From Enterococcus montenegrensis (GTDB lineage Bacteria; Bacillota; Bacilli; Lactobacillales; Enterococcaceae), in NCBI RefSeq assembly GCF_029983095.1, contig NZ_CP120467.1, positions 1,906,501 to 1,970,500 of the forward strand: a stretch of DNA of 64,000 bases. Direction: 5' to 3'. Below, piece after piece: positions 63,588 through 64,000 of this stretch (the first letter of the stretch is position 1; the number at the start of each line of letters is the position of its first letter). A model generated the notes under the pieces. The model was not told where the DNA came from. It ran no database searches and saw only the letters and a list, made by a program, of their open reading frames with translations. The translations under genes and the position numbers were made by a program.

Positions 63588-63690
63588 GTTTCTCCTCCTA
63601 AAAATCCGTCTTATGCCGTCTTTTCAAAAGCATCACATTCGTTTTTGCCCCATTATCTTCATCCTTTCAAAAAATCATTGATACAAAAAA

Positions 63691-63731
63691 AGCATCCTCA
63701 AACAAAGAAATTTTCTTTGCTTGAGGACGCT
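63691..63731 (-). terminator. Terminator of the Met T-box leader
   Basis: AGCATCCTCAAACAAAGAAA (63691-63710) pairs with the arm at 63711-63731; on the minus strand TTTTTTTGTA follows. This is the stem that uncharged tRNA-Met should open. Confidence 0.9.
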
Positions 63732-63955
63732 TTTTGCGTGTTACCACCTCATTTTGAATTTAGCTCACGCTAAATTCCTCTTCAAGTACTAGCATACTCT
63801 AGCGCTGTAGCGGGCGCCCCCGTTATCTTCTTACTTCTTAGCTCGAAAATAATTTACTATCAGGCCATTTTCAACAACTTCATTTTTACTTCTTCTCAGC
63901 TACCGAAGCTCTCTGTTAAAAAAATTCACTGTCTACTTACCCGGTCATCGTAATT
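63691..63955 (-). ncRNA. T-box riboswitch (methionine specifier) before metNIQ
   Basis: On the minus strand, the core GAGGTGGTAACACGC (63736-63750) is the T-box sequence, followed by the terminator above. Stem I carries AGAGAGCTTCGG and ends with GAAAATGGCC; the ATG at 63866-63868 is the likely Met specifier. Uncharged tRNA-Met should allow expression of the methionine importer. The region 63751-63865 is the linker with stems II/III. The 5' end is approximate. Confidence 0.85.
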
Positions 63956-63972
63956 TATATATAAAAAAAAGC

Positions 63973-64000
63973 CCTTTTATAGAAAATAATCTATAAAAGG
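63973..64000 (-). terminator. Terminator of a gene beyond the right edge
   Basis: On the minus strand CCTTTTATAG and CTATAAAAGG form a 10-bp stem with an 8-base loop followed by GCTTTTTTTT. Ends a transcript that enters from the right. Confidence 0.8.

Noticed and set aside
1..64000. CRISPR array, insertion sequence or prophage
   Set aside because: No regularly spaced direct repeats, transposase, integrase or phage structural genes are visible anywhere in the window.

Overview
The window is AT-rich, low-GC Firmicutes DNA. Strong AGGAGG ribosome sites, the dlt operon, the sigma-54 mannose PTS locus (MptR-type activator, extra IIB, IIAB, IIC, IID, DUF956) and an agmatine deiminase cluster point to Lactobacillales, most likely Enterococcaceae (Enterococcus, Vagococcus or Tetragenococcus). 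I cannot name the species. It reads as chromosomal core with accessory catabolic loci. I see no insertion sequence, phage gene or CRISPR array.

Layout. 1-1.6 kb: a sugar-binding lipoprotein cut by the left edge, and an AraC regulator. 1.8-3.3 kb: Xaa-Pro peptidase and a GlsB-like membrane protein. 3.7-10.7 kb: the mannose-class PTS operon behind a clear -24/-12 promoter, preceded by its activator gene. 10.8-13.4 kb: a new 57-residue membrane protein, an odd tRNA-Glu(CUC), an acetyltransferase, a divergent cold-shock protein, and rplU-prp-rpmA with an L21 leader. 13.4-19.3 kb: a UDG-like protein, a glycosyltransferase, a lipoprotein, small proteins, tRNA-Arg, and a gene set of a catalytically dead signal-peptidase-like protein, TrmR and a DUF915 hydrolase. 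19.6-26.4 kb: a degenerate membrane histidine-kinase-like protein, a T-box-controlled archaeal-type ProRS, lipoate ligase, an MBL hydrolase and an M42 peptidase.

26.5-34.0 kb: dltXABCD and a BceAB-type ABC transporter. 34.2-37.4 kb: anaerobic ribonucleotide reductase nrdD-nrdG behind two NrdR boxes. 37.6-46.1 kb: dinB with a LexA-like box, then the conserved dnaX-ybaB-recR-tmk-darA-holB-ricT-yabA-rsmI replication and repair cluster. 46.3-49.7 kb: a YdjI-YdjG-YdjH envelope module without PspA. 49.8-57.6 kb: a catabolic threonine ammonia-lyase with a CcpA site, then aguB-aguD-aguA1-aguC-aguA2-rpiR, the arrangement known from Listeria. 58.0-60.9 kb: MgtC, a PucR-like regulator and an M20 amidohydrolase. 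61-64 kb: the MetNIQ methionine importer behind a Met T-box.

The most interesting signals are three genes that look like catalytic degenerates: AguA2 (Gly to Cys at the residue known to abolish activity in Listeria), a SipW-type signal peptidase without its Ser/His dyad, and an AgrC-like sensor without its phosphoacceptor His or a recognisable ATP site. The agmatine pathway turns agmatine into putrescine, ammonia, CO2 and ATP. The dlt operon, YdjGHI and the Bce-type transporter all serve the cell envelope.
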